A DNA stretch of 37,502 nucleotides, from assembly GCA_030613005.1 (NCBI GenBank), contig JAUWMV010000021.1, positions 1-37,502 of the forward strand, in the 5' to 3' direction. The number at the start of each line of letters is the position of its first letter. Position 1 is the stretch's first letter. The notes beneath the pieces are model-generated. The model ran no database searches. It was given only the letters and a program-made list of their open reading frames with translations, and was not told where the DNA came from. The position numbers and the translations under genes are program-made. Source of the stretch: a bacterium (GTDB taxonomy: Bacteria; UBP14; UBA6098; B30-G16). Below are positions 24,744-33,894 of the stretch, in pieces.

Positions 24744-25856
24744 ATGAATATTTCTGAGATAGTTAAGAAAATTGAGGATCGATATCCAGTTCAATCGGCT
24801 TTACCAAATGATTTTGCTGGCCTTTTATGTGGTGAACCTTCTACAAATGTTTCGAAAATATTAATTGCTCTTTCAATGAGTGAAGCGGTCGTTAACGAAG
24901 CAGTGAGTGAGCATTACAATTTTCTTATTGTTCATATACCGCCGTTTAGAAACATTCCATCGGGATTTGTACCTAACTCACCCGATCACAGAATGATTTT
25001 TCAGGCGATAAAAAACAGTTTACCCGTTTATGTAATTTCCTCTAATCTTGAATTTGGGCATGAAAGTATTTCAAGAATCTTAGCGAAGAAGTTTGGAATG
25101 GAAATAGAAGGCTCAATAATACAGGAAACACATGAAAAAGTTTATAAGATTGCAGTGTTTATTCCATATGATTCTTTCGAAAAATTTAGAACAACAATTT
25201 TATCTTTAGGTGTGGGGAAGATAGGTAAATATAGTCACGCTAGTTTTTCTGCTTCTGGTGAGGGTACTTTTATGCCTTTGCAAGGCAGCGATCCATATAT
25301 TGGCGATGTTGGAAAGCTTGAGAAGGTTAAGGAATATAGGTTTGAAGTAATTGTTCCGGAGCATATTCTTCAAGAGACAATAGAAGCTATTAGATTATAT
25401 CATCCATATGAGGAACCTGCTTTTGACATTTATCGTCTTGAGAATTCTAGTATTGGTGATGGGTATGGAGTAATTGGTGAACTTCCTTATCCTTTAAGGA
25501 TTAATGACTTGGCATTGAAGTGTGTAGAAAAATTACCTTCAGGCTTGGTAAAAATCGTTCCTACCCCGAAGACATTTATCCAGAAGATTGCAATCTGGAC
25601 AGGAAATGGTGATATATTTGTGGATCAAGTTTGTGAACTATATCCTGATGCTTATTTGGTTGGAGAGCTTGGATATCGTTCTGCTCTCAAGCTATCGGAT
25701 TTAGGAATTGGTGTTGTAGCGATAGGAATCTTTGCCAGCAAGTGGAGTGTGTTGCCGTATATTAAGGATTTAGTAATGGGATTCTTCTCACAAGCTAAAG
25801 AACATGGTTTGGTTGAGATTTCACAATCGGATAAATCTCCATTCCTGAGAATCTAA
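24744..25856 (+). CDS. Nif3/YqfO-like protein lacking the canonical metal ligands
   Basis: A 370-residue homologue of Nif3-like dinuclear-metal proteins of the long YqfO type, with a PII/CutA-like insert (about 130-235, KIAVFIPYDSFEKF ... YHPYEEPAFDIY). The Nif3 halves flank it (about 1-125 and 245-360). The usual metal-binding residues are mostly changed: the HH pair is HI (64-65), the N-L-D motif is NLE (101-103), and near the C-terminus the G-D-x-x-x-H region reads GELGYRSA and the GHxxSE motif reads GIFASK. The fold seems kept but the dinuclear site probably is not. Nif3 proteins have no agreed function (some have been called GTP cyclohydrolase type 2). It is followed 22 nt later by the zinc-ribbon gene, a conserved pairing. 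Confidence 0.85.
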   Translation: MNISEIVKKIEDRYPVQSALPNDFAGLLCGEPSTNVSKILIALSMSEAVVNEAVSEHYNFLIVHIPPFRNIPSGFVPNSPDHRMIFQAIKNSLPVYVISSNLEFGHESISRILAKKFGMEIEGSIIQETHEKVYKIAVFIPYDSFEKFRTTILSLGVGKIGKYSHASFSASGEGTFMPLQGSDPYIGDVGKLEKVKEYRFEVIVPEHILQETIEAIRLYHPYEEPAFDIYRLENSSIGDGYGVIGELPYPLRINDLALKCVEKLPSGLVKIVPTPKTFIQKIAIWTGNGDIFVDQVCELYPDAYLVGELGYRSALKLSDLGIGVVAIGIFASKWSVLPYIKDLVMGFFSQAKEHGLVEISQSDKSPFLRI

Positions 25857-25878
25857 TTGAAACAGAAAGGATTAGCTT

Positions 25879-26631
25879 ATGACAAAAAGCAAGTTAAGTA
25901 CCAAACAAATGTTAAAACTACTTCTTCTAGTTCAGGAGCATGACAGCCAACTTCTTGAACTTGAGATGAGAAAAGATTTCTTCCCAGGTCTGTTGGTGAA
26001 ATTGAAAACACAAATTGAAAATGTTAAATCGGAATATGCAGAAAAAAGAGAAAGATTTGTGGAAGTTAAAAAAGAAATTCAGCAACTTGAAATCGATGTG
26101 GATAAACATAAGGATGGACTCGAGAAATCGCACGAGAAACTGAGAAAAGTGTCAACTAACAAGGAATATGATGCGGTTCAATCTGAAATAATTACTCATA
26201 ATGAGATGATTGCAGAAATTGAGGATAACTTACTTACACTGATGGATGAAGCTGATAAACTTGAGAAGGATGTTTCTGGACTCAAAAAAACCTCTGCACA
26301 AATTAAAGTTGAAAATTCAAAACGAATAGAAGAGATGACAAAGAGTGCTGGAGAAATAGATTCAATTATTGAAAAAATTTATATGGAACGTAACAAAATT
26401 GCAGACCGAATATCAAAGAGAATGGTCAGAAGGTATGAACAGATTCGAGAGGGGAGACAGGGTGTTGCAATAGTGGGTATCGTTGATCGAGCATGCGGTG
26501 GGTGTATGCAGGCTTTGCCACCACAGAAAATTCAAGATATTAGGGCTGGACAGTTGGTTGTGTGTGAAAACTGTGGTAGAGTTTTAGTTGACCTTGAGGA
26601 ATTAAACAGGATGTCTATTGAAGATTCTTAA
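25879..26631 (+). CDS. Coiled-coil protein with C4 zinc ribbon (CdsZ/CT398 family)
   Basis: A 250-residue protein. Residues about 10-190 form a long antiparallel coiled coil rich in Glu and Lys heptads, including the family motif KVSTNKEYDAVQSEI near residue 90. The C-terminal zinc ribbon has CGGC (about 211-214) and CENC (about 232-235) spaced by 17 residues, as in CdsZ/CT398-type proteins. Family members are thought to bind RNA polymerase sigma-54 or act as small RNA- or protein-binding factors in some bacteria; the role here is not fixed by sequence. It lies between the Nif3-like gene and RNase HI, a trio found in many bacterial genomes. AAAGGA precedes the ATG. Confidence 0.85.
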   Translation: MTKSKLSTKQMLKLLLLVQEHDSQLLELEMRKDFFPGLLVKLKTQIENVKSEYAEKRERFVEVKKEIQQLEIDVDKHKDGLEKSHEKLRKVSTNKEYDAVQSEIITHNEMIAEIEDNLLTLMDEADKLEKDVSGLKKTSAQIKVENSKRIEEMTKSAGEIDSIIEKIYMERNKIADRISKRMVRRYEQIREGRQGVAIVGIVDRACGGCMQALPPQKIQDIRAGQLVVCENCGRVLVDLEELNRMSIEDS

Positions 26632-26712
26632 ATTTTTGTAAAGAAGAAATCATAAAAGAGTTTTAAAGTTTTTATTTAAGCAATTTTTAATATCTATGTA
26701 AGAATTACGCCT

Positions 26713-27123
26713 TTGGATAGTTATATAATTTATACAGACGGTGCAGCATTAGGAAATCCTGGTCCTGCGGGAGCAGGTGCTATTGTTGTTGATCAAAAAG
26801 GCAATATTGTATGTAGAATTTCAGAATCGTTGGGTATTGCGTCGAATAATGAAGCTGAATATTTCGCTATAATTTTAGCATTAGAGAAAGCAGCTAATAT
26901 GGGTTTACAGGATATCGAGATTAGATCTGACAGTCAGTTAGTTGTCCGTCAAATAAATGGACAGTATAAAGTTAAAAGCCCAAATCTTAAACCTTTATTC
27001 AAGAAAGTTTTGAATCTACTTTCGAATTTTCAGCGAACGAAGATGGTTCATATATCTCGTGAATTTAACAAGGAAGCTGATAAATTGGCAAAGCTGGGTG
27101 CAAAGAGGATAAAAGTGATTTAA
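26713..27123 (+). CDS. rnhA: Ribonuclease HI family protein
   Basis: A 136-residue enzyme that cleaves the RNA strand of RNA:DNA hybrids. The four acidic catalytic residues are present: D9 (YTDGA), E49 (NNEAEY), D73 (RSDSQLV) and D123 (KEADKLA). The E-A-E-Y motif and length place it in the short, archaeal/YpdQ-like RNase HI subgroup, which lacks the basic protrusion of the E. coli enzyme. The TTG at 26713 is the only start near the family's usual N-terminus, but its ribosome-binding site is weak. It is 81 nt downstream of the zinc-ribbon gene. It converges on serS with no clear terminator between them. Confidence 0.88.
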   Translation: MDSYIIYTDGAALGNPGPAGAGAIVVDQKGNIVCRISESLGIASNNEAEYFAIILALEKAANMGLQDIEIRSDSQLVVRQINGQYKVKSPNLKPLFKKVLNLLSNFQRTKMVHISREFNKEADKLAKLGAKRIKVI

Positions 27124-27220
27124 AACGTTATTTGTAACACTTCTATTCCCCACTATTATAATTAGCATTTATCGATTTTGCTTTCATTATCTTCGATTTA
27201 TCAGATATAGTTATCTATAA

Positions 27221-28495
27221 TTACTGTATTTCTATTAGCTTATCCCCATAATATTTCGCCAGTGTTTCTGGAATAGTGATAGAACCATCGTTATTTTGGT
27301 AATTTTCCAGAATTGCAATAATAATTCTTGGTATTGCTGTACCGCTACCATTGAGTGTGTGAACATATTGCGGTTTTCCACCTTTTTTTGGACGAAAACG
27401 AGTATTCATTCTTCTTGCCTGAAAATCGGTTGTATTGGAAACAGAACTGACTTCAAGCCATTTGCCGGTTCCAGGAGCCCAAACTTCAAGGTCATAGGTT
27501 TTTGCAGAAGCGAAAGTTAAGTCGGCTGTGCTTAGCAGATTGATTCGATAGAACATTCCTAATAATTGCAATATTTTTTCTATGTCCTCTAAAAGTTCCT
27601 CTAATGCCTTCCATGAGTTATCTGGATGGACAAATTTCACAAGTTCAACCTTGTTAAACTGATGAAGACGTATTAAGCCTTTTGTATCTTTTCCGTATGA
27701 ACCAGCTTCTCGTCTGAAGCAAGGAGTATATGCACAGTAATGGATAGGCAGGTCACTTTCTTTTAGCATCTCATTTCTATGCATATTTATGAGTGGAACC
27801 TCGCCAGTTGGTATGAGGAAATATTCCTCTTTATTCAATTTATACATATCATCCTCAAGCTTTGGCAATTGTGCTGAGCCTATCAGTGACTCTGTATTTG
27901 CTAATATTGGTGGTAATATTTCGATATATTTGCTATCATGGGTATGGTAATCTAACATTAGATTTATTAAAGCTCGAACAAGTCTTGCTCCTCTGTCCGT
28001 ATAAAGGGGAAAGAAGGATCCGGTTAGCTTTGCTCCCGTTGGTGGATCGAATAGCTTAAGCATCTCATTTAATTGAAGATGATCCTTTACTTTGAAATCA
28101 AACTGCTTCTGAACTCCCCATTGTCGTATGATAACATTATCTTTATCGGAGGTATCCTCAGGGACAGTTTCATGTGGAATATTAGGAACTTTGAGAAGCA
28201 GTAAGTCTCTTTTCTTTTCAATCACTTTTAATTCATTTTCAAGAACTTTAACTTTATCAGAAATTTCCTTTGCTTGTGCTTTAATTTCTGTTAAATCTTC
28301 TTTTTGCTGAGCAAGTCGAGATATTTCTTTTGAGAGATCATTAAGCTTGCTTCTCATAGAGTCTCGCTTAGCAACTAATGTACATCGTTTTTCCTGCAAT
28401 TCTATTATTTCGTCAACATAATCTGGTTCATTTTTAATTTTGCATGCATTCTTTACAAGTTGAGGATTTTCAACTATGAATTTTATATCTAACAT
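27221..28495 (-). CDS. serS: Seryl-tRNA synthetase
   Basis: A 424-residue class II synthetase that charges tRNA-Ser (and tRNA-Sec). The N-terminal tRNA-binding coiled coil spans about 30-105 (RCTLVAKRDSMRSKLNDL ...). The catalytic core holds motif 2 (CFRREAGSYGKDTKGLIRLHQF) and motif 3 (NGSGTAIPRIIIAILENYQ). Two consecutive ATGs are present; the second (28495) sits 6 nt after GGGAG and is chosen over the first (28498), which is only 3 nt from it. Motif 3 has Thr-Ala-Ile-Pro where most bacterial enzymes have Leu-Ala-Val-Gly or Thr-Ala. It lies 46 nt downstream of cysS on the same strand, so the two synthetases may be one operon. Confidence 0.95.
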   Translation of the reverse strand: MLDIKFIVENPQLVKNACKIKNEPDYVDEIIELQEKRCTLVAKRDSMRSKLNDLSKEISRLAQQKEDLTEIKAQAKEISDKVKVLENELKVIEKKRDLLLLKVPNIPHETVPEDTSDKDNVIIRQWGVQKQFDFKVKDHLQLNEMLKLFDPPTGAKLTGSFFPLYTDRGARLVRALINLMLDYHTHDSKYIEILPPILANTESLIGSAQLPKLEDDMYKLNKEEYFLIPTGEVPLINMHRNEMLKESDLPIHYCAYTPCFRREAGSYGKDTKGLIRLHQFNKVELVKFVHPDNSWKALEELLEDIEKILQLLGMFYRINLLSTADLTFASAKTYDLEVWAPGTGKWLEVSSVSNTTDFQARRMNTRFRPKKGGKPQYVHTLNGSGTAIPRIIIAILENYQNNDGSITIPETLAKYYGDKLIEIQ

Positions 28496-28541
28496 CATTA
28501 ACTCCCGTTCTTTGAAATCTTAGTGCAAAGAGTGGATAGAT

Positions 28542-29951
28542 TTATTCTTTCCATGTCCATTTAGTACCTACTGGAGTATCCTTGATTTGCAAGCCCATAT
28601 TCAGAAGTTTATTGCGAATTTCATCAGCGGTTTTCCAGTCCTTGTTTTTTCGGGCTTGTTCGCGTTCATCTATTAATTTTTGTATTTCGGGTGGAAGCTC
28701 TTTAGTTGAATCCTTTAAAACACCCAGGACAGAATTTATTCTCTTTACAATTTCCAACCCAAATTTTGCATCTAATTTTGACAAACCGTTCGAAGCTGCA
28801 AATCGATTAATATATCTAACCATATCAAAAACAACTCCTAATGCAGGAGAAATATTCAGATCATCATCCATTGCTTCTTCGAATTTACGGAGTCCTTCAT
28901 TAAGGATATTTGTAAAGATTCGATCGGTTCCTGTTATTCCCTTGTGTGCATATTCAGATAGCATGTTTCTGAATTCTGAAAGCCTTTCGATCGAGGCTCT
29001 AGCCGCATCGAGACCCTTGAATGTTAAATTCAACTGCTGTCTATAATGAGTCGAAATTAACAGATAGCGGATTGCCATTGGGGAATATCCTTTATTGAGA
29101 ATATCCCTTAAGGTGTAAAAATTTCCAAAGGATTTCGACATCTTTTTCCCATCAATCATAAGGTGCCTTGAATGTAACCAGTATTTAACGAATGTTTTCT
29201 CTGTAGCGGCTTCTGATTGGGCGATTTCGTTTTCATGGTGTGGGAAAATATTATCTTCACCACCGGTATGTATATCGAACGTCTCACCGAGATATTTCAT
29301 AGACATCGCTGAACATTCGATATGCCAACCGGGACGTCCTTTACCCAACTCAGTTTCCCAGAAAATATCGCCATCATCCGTGTCCCAAGCCTTCCAAAGA
29401 GCGAAATCAGCCCATTGCTCCTTATCATATTCGTCATGACTAACTCTTGCACCCGGGATTAAATCTTCAGGTTTTTTGCCGGAAAGCTTACCGTATTCTG
29501 GGAATTTGCCGATTGAATAATAGATTGATCCATCATCACTTCTATAAGCAAATCCTTTATCCATAAGCTTTTGTATTAATTTGACGATATCATCGATATG
29601 CTCTGTGGCTTTAGGATAAACTTCAGCGTGTTCTATTCTAAGTGTATCGAGGTCCTCGAAAAATGCATCGATATATTTTTGGCTTAATTCTGCTAATGAC
29701 ATCCCAGTTTCCATAACAGCTTTTATAACTTTATCCTCAACATCGGTTAGGTTCATTACTTGAGTAACTTCAAATCCTTTGAATTTCAAATATCTTCGTA
29801 GCAAATCCTCAAAAATGTATGTGCGGAAATTGCCAATATGTGCGTAATTGTAAACTGTGGGACCACAGGTATACATCCTAACCTTACCCGGTGTTAGCGA
29901 TGTGAAAACTTTAAGCTTTTTTGATAATGTGTCATAAAATCTCAGTGCCAT
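28542..29951 (-). CDS. cysS: Cysteinyl-tRNA synthetase
   Basis: A 469-residue class I synthetase that charges tRNA-Cys. The N-terminal zinc cysteine and nucleotide motif (MYTCGPTVYNYAHIGNFRTY, with HIGN as the HIGH signature), the WHIECSAMS zinc segment, the FPHHENEIAQSEA segment and KMSKSFGN are all present. The DALR-type helical domain and the C-terminal WKTADEIRNKLLNMGLQIKDTP complete a full-length enzyme. GAGG lies about 5 nt before the ATG. It is followed by serS after 46 nt. Confidence 0.96.
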   Translation of the reverse strand: MALRFYDTLSKKLKVFTSLTPGKVRMYTCGPTVYNYAHIGNFRTYIFEDLLRRYLKFKGFEVTQVMNLTDVEDKVIKAVMETGMSLAELSQKYIDAFFEDLDTLRIEHAEVYPKATEHIDDIVKLIQKLMDKGFAYRSDDGSIYYSIGKFPEYGKLSGKKPEDLIPGARVSHDEYDKEQWADFALWKAWDTDDGDIFWETELGKGRPGWHIECSAMSMKYLGETFDIHTGGEDNIFPHHENEIAQSEAATEKTFVKYWLHSRHLMIDGKKMSKSFGNFYTLRDILNKGYSPMAIRYLLISTHYRQQLNLTFKGLDAARASIERLSEFRNMLSEYAHKGITGTDRIFTNILNEGLRKFEEAMDDDLNISPALGVVFDMVRYINRFAASNGLSKLDAKFGLEIVKRINSVLGVLKDSTKELPPEIQKLIDEREQARKNKDWKTADEIRNKLLNMGLQIKDTPVGTKWTWKE

Positions 29952-30148
29952 AGGTTCCTCTGGTTAAAGACGCATTCTTAAGAATAGTTATCAATTTTAA
30001 TGTAGTTAGAAAAATTTACAACTAATTTTGGGAAAAATCTATAAATCTAATGAGAGACTGTCAAGGACAGTAACATGTTTATAGATGTAAGGTATAACAA
30101 TAAATGAATTTGATTAGGGAAACTCGGTAATTAAGATAGCTTATATTA

Positions 30149-31456
30149 TTATTCATCTTCACTTAACGAGTATTTGGATCTGAAATATTCATATGCTGCC
30201 TTAATCTCAGGAAGAATTGCTTTTGCATGTTCTGGTGTCTCAAGTTGAGCCCATGAAGTAGCTGCTCTCCAAATATAAGAACTACCATTCTGAATCAAGT
30301 TGTTAGGTTCATTAAACTTTTTATAAGGGAAATTTATATATAAATTATTTATATTTTTTTTCCAAAAAGTAAAAAGCAAAAGCCATATCCATCTTTCTTG
30401 ACATATTACATAACGCCCTATTCCTATGTGCCACTTCCCAAATTTCTTTGTTGTTATTTGAGGATCTTTTTCTTTTAAACTGTTTTCTATTATCTTGGTT
30501 ATTCTCAAACTGTTCTCATTCAGCATTTCGTTGTTTAGAATATGAGTTCCAGTCACTAGATCTCTGATTGTAATTATTTTCTCATAATTATATGCAAGTT
30601 TCCAAAAGTCCCAGCTATTAGCTGTTGTATCACAAATAGATTTTGCTGCACTTTCGGGTGAATTATGCTCTTTACCTTCATATAATATCTTTCGGTTCTG
30701 CTGCAACTTGGCTTTAAAACGTTGACCTTTGTATGTGCCGTATATGTCTATTGGAAATATTAGTTTGCTTTTTGCAGTAACTTCTTCTGTGGTTCTTGTT
30801 ATTACTGAAGGTTCTTTCTCTGTTGTAATCTTTATTTTTCCCCATAGTCTTGCAATTGTTTCTGTACGTAGTTTATTATCTTTCTTACGGATTTCATCTA
30901 CTAATCTATCTTTGTTTTCATTCAGAAATCGATTAATTATTTGAGCGGTGTATTCATCCTCAAAGTTATCCTGCAATTCGCCTGCTTCTAAAGATTCTCT
31001 TGTTAAGAGTTTAATGTTAGATATGGATTTTTCGGGTTTAGAAAGATCAAACCGGAAAAATTCCTCTCTATATTCAGAATTACTTACAATCCAAATTTGA
31101 CCATTTGTGAGTATTCCCCAAGTTATACCACTATAAAAAGCATATTTCATAACTTGCATGGATTCCTTATCCGTTAATTTTGTCTTAAGTGATTTACATT
31201 CGACAATAACCTTTGGCTCGCCATTGAGTATAAGCGCATAATCTATGCTGAGTGTGCCTTTGTCAGATGGTACTGGGAATTCCATAAAGATTTCACCTTT
31301 TTCAATCCACCACCCAAGAAGCTCAAGGACTTTTTTAATAATTACGTCTTTTGTGACTGCTTCACTAAAACCATTAAGATCAAAAAAGGGCTTTTTCATT
31401 AATTCATTAGCCTGATCCCAAATTCTTCTTAAACCTTCTAACAATTCGTTTTCCAT
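30149..31456 (-). CDS. HsdR_N-type PD-(D/E)XK nuclease domain fused to a RAMA/DUF4357-like domain
   Basis: A 435-residue protein. The ATG at 31456 (MENELLEGLRR) is preferred over 31489 because AAGGAG lies 6 nt upstream. Residues about 30-150 resemble the N-terminal nuclease domain of type I restriction HsdR subunits: SIDYALILNGEPKVIVECK gives the D72...E86-x-K88 triad, followed by YAFYSGITWGILTNGQIWIV. After a helical linker (about 165-235) comes a region (about 240-290: YGTYKGQRFKAKL ... ILYEGKEHNSPESAAKSIC ... SWDFWKL) like the RAMA/DUF4357 domain found with restriction enzymes and methylases. The rest (about 300-435), rich in Trp and Tyr (YICQERWIWLLLF), is unrecognised. There is no helicase domain and no hsdM or hsdS gene nearby. 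A defence role is inference. Confidence 0.7.
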   Translation of the reverse strand: MENELLEGLRRIWDQANELMKKPFFDLNGFSEAVTKDVIIKKVLELLGWWIEKGEIFMEFPVPSDKGTLSIDYALILNGEPKVIVECKSLKTKLTDKESMQVMKYAFYSGITWGILTNGQIWIVSNSEYREEFFRFDLSKPEKSISNIKLLTRESLEAGELQDNFEDEYTAQIINRFLNENKDRLVDEIRKKDNKLRTETIARLWGKIKITTEKEPSVITRTTEEVTAKSKLIFPIDIYGTYKGQRFKAKLQQNRKILYEGKEHNSPESAAKSICDTTANSWDFWKLAYNYEKIITIRDLVTGTHILNNEMLNENSLRITKIIENSLKEKDPQITTKKFGKWHIGIGRYVICQERWIWLLLFTFWKKNINNLYINFPYKKFNEPNNLIQNGSSYIWRAATSWAQLETPEHAKAILPEIKAAYEYFRSKYSLSEDE

Positions 31457-31774
31457 TGTTAACTCCTTAGTGGAAAGGATTTTGTCCATAAGTTCATTTC
31501 AAATTTTAGATATTTATATATCTTTTACAAATAACATTATGTTTTAATAAATGTCAAGTTTATCCTTATGCAATGTTCACGGGGATATATGATTTCTTAG
31601 AAGGATTATTATAGCTGAATTTCATGTATGTAATTCTAATCTTTAAACGGAAATTTCATCTGAGATAACACATAAAATACTAACTATAATCAAAAGTAAT
31701 TTATCGGTAAAATCTCTTGCTAAATTTTTTTTAAAAACTATTTTCAGCAACACAGATTAATATTCGGAGGGTAA
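31457..31774. other. A+T-rich divergent intergenic region between the nuclease-RAMA gene and rnfC
   Basis: 318 nt with no supported gene. On the minus strand TTGACA (31557-31552) is followed 18 nt later by TATTTG (31533-31528), a possible promoter for the nuclease gene. GGAGG at 31765-31770 is the ribosome-binding site of rnfC. No hairpin terminator or riboswitch was recognised. Confidence 0.5.
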
Positions 31775-33088
31775 ATGGCTATAACCTTCAAGGGTGGAAT
31801 TCATCCACTTGAATGCAAACATTTAAGCGAATCAAAACCGATAGAAGTATTACCTGCACCAGATAAGGTTTTCGTTTTGGTTTCTCAACATGCTGGTGCG
31901 CCTGCTAAACCATTGGTAAAAAAAGGTGACGAAGTAAAACTCGGGCAAAAAATTGCAGAAGCTGCTGGATTTATTTCAGCAAATATTCATTCACCTGTTT
32001 CCGGTAAAGTGGTTAAGATTGAGGATATTCCTCATTTCGCAGGTGGATTGGGCAGCGCAATTATTATTGAAAACGACGGTCAAGACGCTTTAGCTGAGGA
32101 ACTTGAACCACATTCTAAATGGCAGAAGTTAGAATCCTCAGAGTTTGCTAAAATAGCTTCTAAGGCTGGTATAGTAGGTATGGGTGGTGCTATGTTCCCT
32201 ACTGCGGTTAAGCTTTCCCCACCCAAGGATAAAAAAATTAATATTGTAATAATTAATGGTGCAGAATGCGAACCTTATCTTACTGCTGATCACAGGCTTA
32301 TGTTGGAATATCCTGAAAGAATTGTAGAGGGTGCCGAAATGATTAAGTATGCCTTAGGCGCTAAAAGATTGATTATTGCTATAGAAAGGAATAAACCGGA
32401 TGCAATTAAGACCATGATTAAGAGTGCAAAGGATAAGGACATAGAAATTGCATCGCTTAAAACTAAGTATCCTCAGGGAGCAGAAAAGCAGTTAATTTTT
32501 GCTCTAACAAAATATAAAGTACCGAGTGGTGGATTGCCATTCGATGTGGGTTGTTATGTTCAAAATGTTGGGACAGCAATGGCTTTACGTGATGCGGTTA
32601 TCGATGGTAAACCTCTCTATGAACGCGTTGTTACAGTATCCGGTACTATTGTCAATGAACCGAAGAATTTATTAGCACGGGTGGGAACACCGCTTAGAAC
32701 GCTTCTTGAGACCTCGGGAGGCACAAATGCACCTATTGGTAAAGTAATCTCCGGTGGTCCAATGATGGGATTAACTCAATGGTCATTAGATACTCCAGTA
32801 ACGAAAGGAACCAGTGGTCTATTAGTTTTTCCGCCTGAAAAAGCTGAAATAGGTTTTGAAAAGCCTTGTATTTCATGCGCAAATTGTGTTGATGTTTGTC
32901 CTATGAATCTTATACCGACACAGATAACAAGTGCTGCAAAATTTGAAAAATTTAATATTGCTAAAAAATTAGGTGCATTAGATTGCATCGAATGTGGTAG
33001 TTGTTCGTATATATGTCCATCTAATATTAACTTATTGCATTACATACGATGGGCTAAATGGGAAATCAGACAGTTGCAAAGAAAATAG
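31775..33088 (+). CDS. rnfC: RnfC, NADH/FMN-binding iron-sulfur subunit of the Rnf complex
   Basis: A 437-residue peripheral subunit where Rnf meets NAD(H). Domains in order: an N-terminal barrel-sandwich domain (about 1-105, FKGGIHPLECKHL), the NADH/FMN Rossmann-like part with GMGGAMFP (135-142) and NGAECEPYLTADHRLM, the SLBB domain (about 283-350, VTVSGTI ... GGPMMGL), and two 4Fe-4S clusters (C365, C368, C371, C375 and C404, C407, C410, C414). Length is normal. The ATG follows GGAGG with good spacing. It is separated from rnfDGEAB by about 17 kb and reads the opposite way; in most genomes rnfC is the first gene of the operon. It is followed 41 nt later by a sugar nucleotidyltransferase. 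Confidence 0.93.
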   Translation: MAITFKGGIHPLECKHLSESKPIEVLPAPDKVFVLVSQHAGAPAKPLVKKGDEVKLGQKIAEAAGFISANIHSPVSGKVVKIEDIPHFAGGLGSAIIIENDGQDALAEELEPHSKWQKLESSEFAKIASKAGIVGMGGAMFPTAVKLSPPKDKKINIVIINGAECEPYLTADHRLMLEYPERIVEGAEMIKYALGAKRLIIAIERNKPDAIKTMIKSAKDKDIEIASLKTKYPQGAEKQLIFALTKYKVPSGGLPFDVGCYVQNVGTAMALRDAVIDGKPLYERVVTVSGTIVNEPKNLLARVGTPLRTLLETSGGTNAPIGKVISGGPMMGLTQWSLDTPVTKGTSGLLVFPPEKAEIGFEKPCISCANCVDVCPMNLIPTQITSAAKFEKFNIAKKLGALDCIECGSCSYICPSNINLLHYIRWAKWEIRQLQRK

Positions 33089-33129
33089 TTTTTTGCAATT
33101 TAATCAGATAATCTTTGAAGGAGAAAGTG

Positions 33130-33894
33130 ATGAAGGGTGTTATACTTGCCGGGGGATTGGGAACCAGACTTTATCCGCTAACTAAAATAACTAATAAGCA
33201 TCTTTTGCCAGTTTATGATGAGCCGATGATTTATTACCCAATAAAGTCTCTCGTAGAAACAGGAATCGATGATATAATGGTAGTGTGTGGTGGGAATCAG
33301 GCGGGTGAATTTTTAAGATTGCTTGGTAATGGTCATGAATTTGGTCTTAAACATTTGAATTACTCATATCAGAAGAATGAGGGCGGTATTGCTGAAGCGC
33401 TTGGATTATGCAAACACTTTGTTGACGGTGATAAAGTTATTGTGTTCTTGGGAGATAATATTATTGGTGAGAGCCTTGTGAAAGCAGCAGAAGAATTTAG
33501 AAAACAGGATGGTGGTGCTAGAATTTTGCTTAAAGAGGTGGATGATCCCACAGATTACGGTGTTGTCAAGTTTACACCTGAAGGTGCTATTGAAGAAATA
33601 ATTGAAAAACCAAAAGTACCACCTTCTAATTTTGCAGTTGTTGGAATATATATGTATGATTCCAATGTTTTTGATATTATTGAAACATTAGAACCCTCAG
33701 ATCGAAACGAACTTGAAATTACAGATGTAAATAATGCGTATCTCAGAATTGGTAAATTAAAATACTCTTCGCTTGAAGGCTTCTGGGCAGATGCAGGTGC
33801 ATCTGTTGAAGCATATTATCAGACAATCAGGATTGTTAGGAATTTTAAGCTAAGTCCGAAAAAAAATAAAGCGCGACATTTAACTACAATATGA
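33130..33894 (+). CDS. Sugar-1-phosphate nucleotidyltransferase, RmlA-like
   Basis: A 254-residue nucleotidyltransferase. The ATG at 33130 follows GGAG (33119-33122) by 7 nt and gives the standard N-terminus MKGVILAGGLGTRLYPLT, with the GGxGTRL nucleotide-binding loop and NKHLLPVYDEPMIYYPI. FLGDNII and ELEITDVNNAYL are further RmlA-type motifs. RmlA makes dTDP-glucose from glucose-1-phosphate and dTTP for deoxysugar surface polymers. At 254 residues it is shorter than the usual 285-295 of full-length RmlA, missing the extra C-terminal helices that form the allosteric site. No rmlB, rmlC or rmlD lies in the window, so the exact substrate is open. Confidence 0.85.
   Translation: MKGVILAGGLGTRLYPLTKITNKHLLPVYDEPMIYYPIKSLVETGIDDIMVVCGGNQAGEFLRLLGNGHEFGLKHLNYSYQKNEGGIAEALGLCKHFVDGDKVIVFLGDNIIGESLVKAAEEFRKQDGGARILLKEVDDPTDYGVVKFTPEGAIEEIIEKPKVPPSNFAVVGIYMYDSNVFDIIETLEPSDRNELEITDVNNAYLRIGKLKYSSLEGFWADAGASVEAYYQTIRIVRNFKLSPKKNKARHLTTI

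Noticed and set aside
27190-27225. Weak AGATA/TATCT hairpin between rnhA and serS
   Set aside because: Five A-T-rich base pairs and no T tract; not enough for a terminator call.
30149-31456. Complete type I restriction-modification system
   Set aside because: Only an HsdR_N-like domain is present; helicase motifs, hsdM and hsdS are absent, and both flanks are housekeeping or rnf genes.
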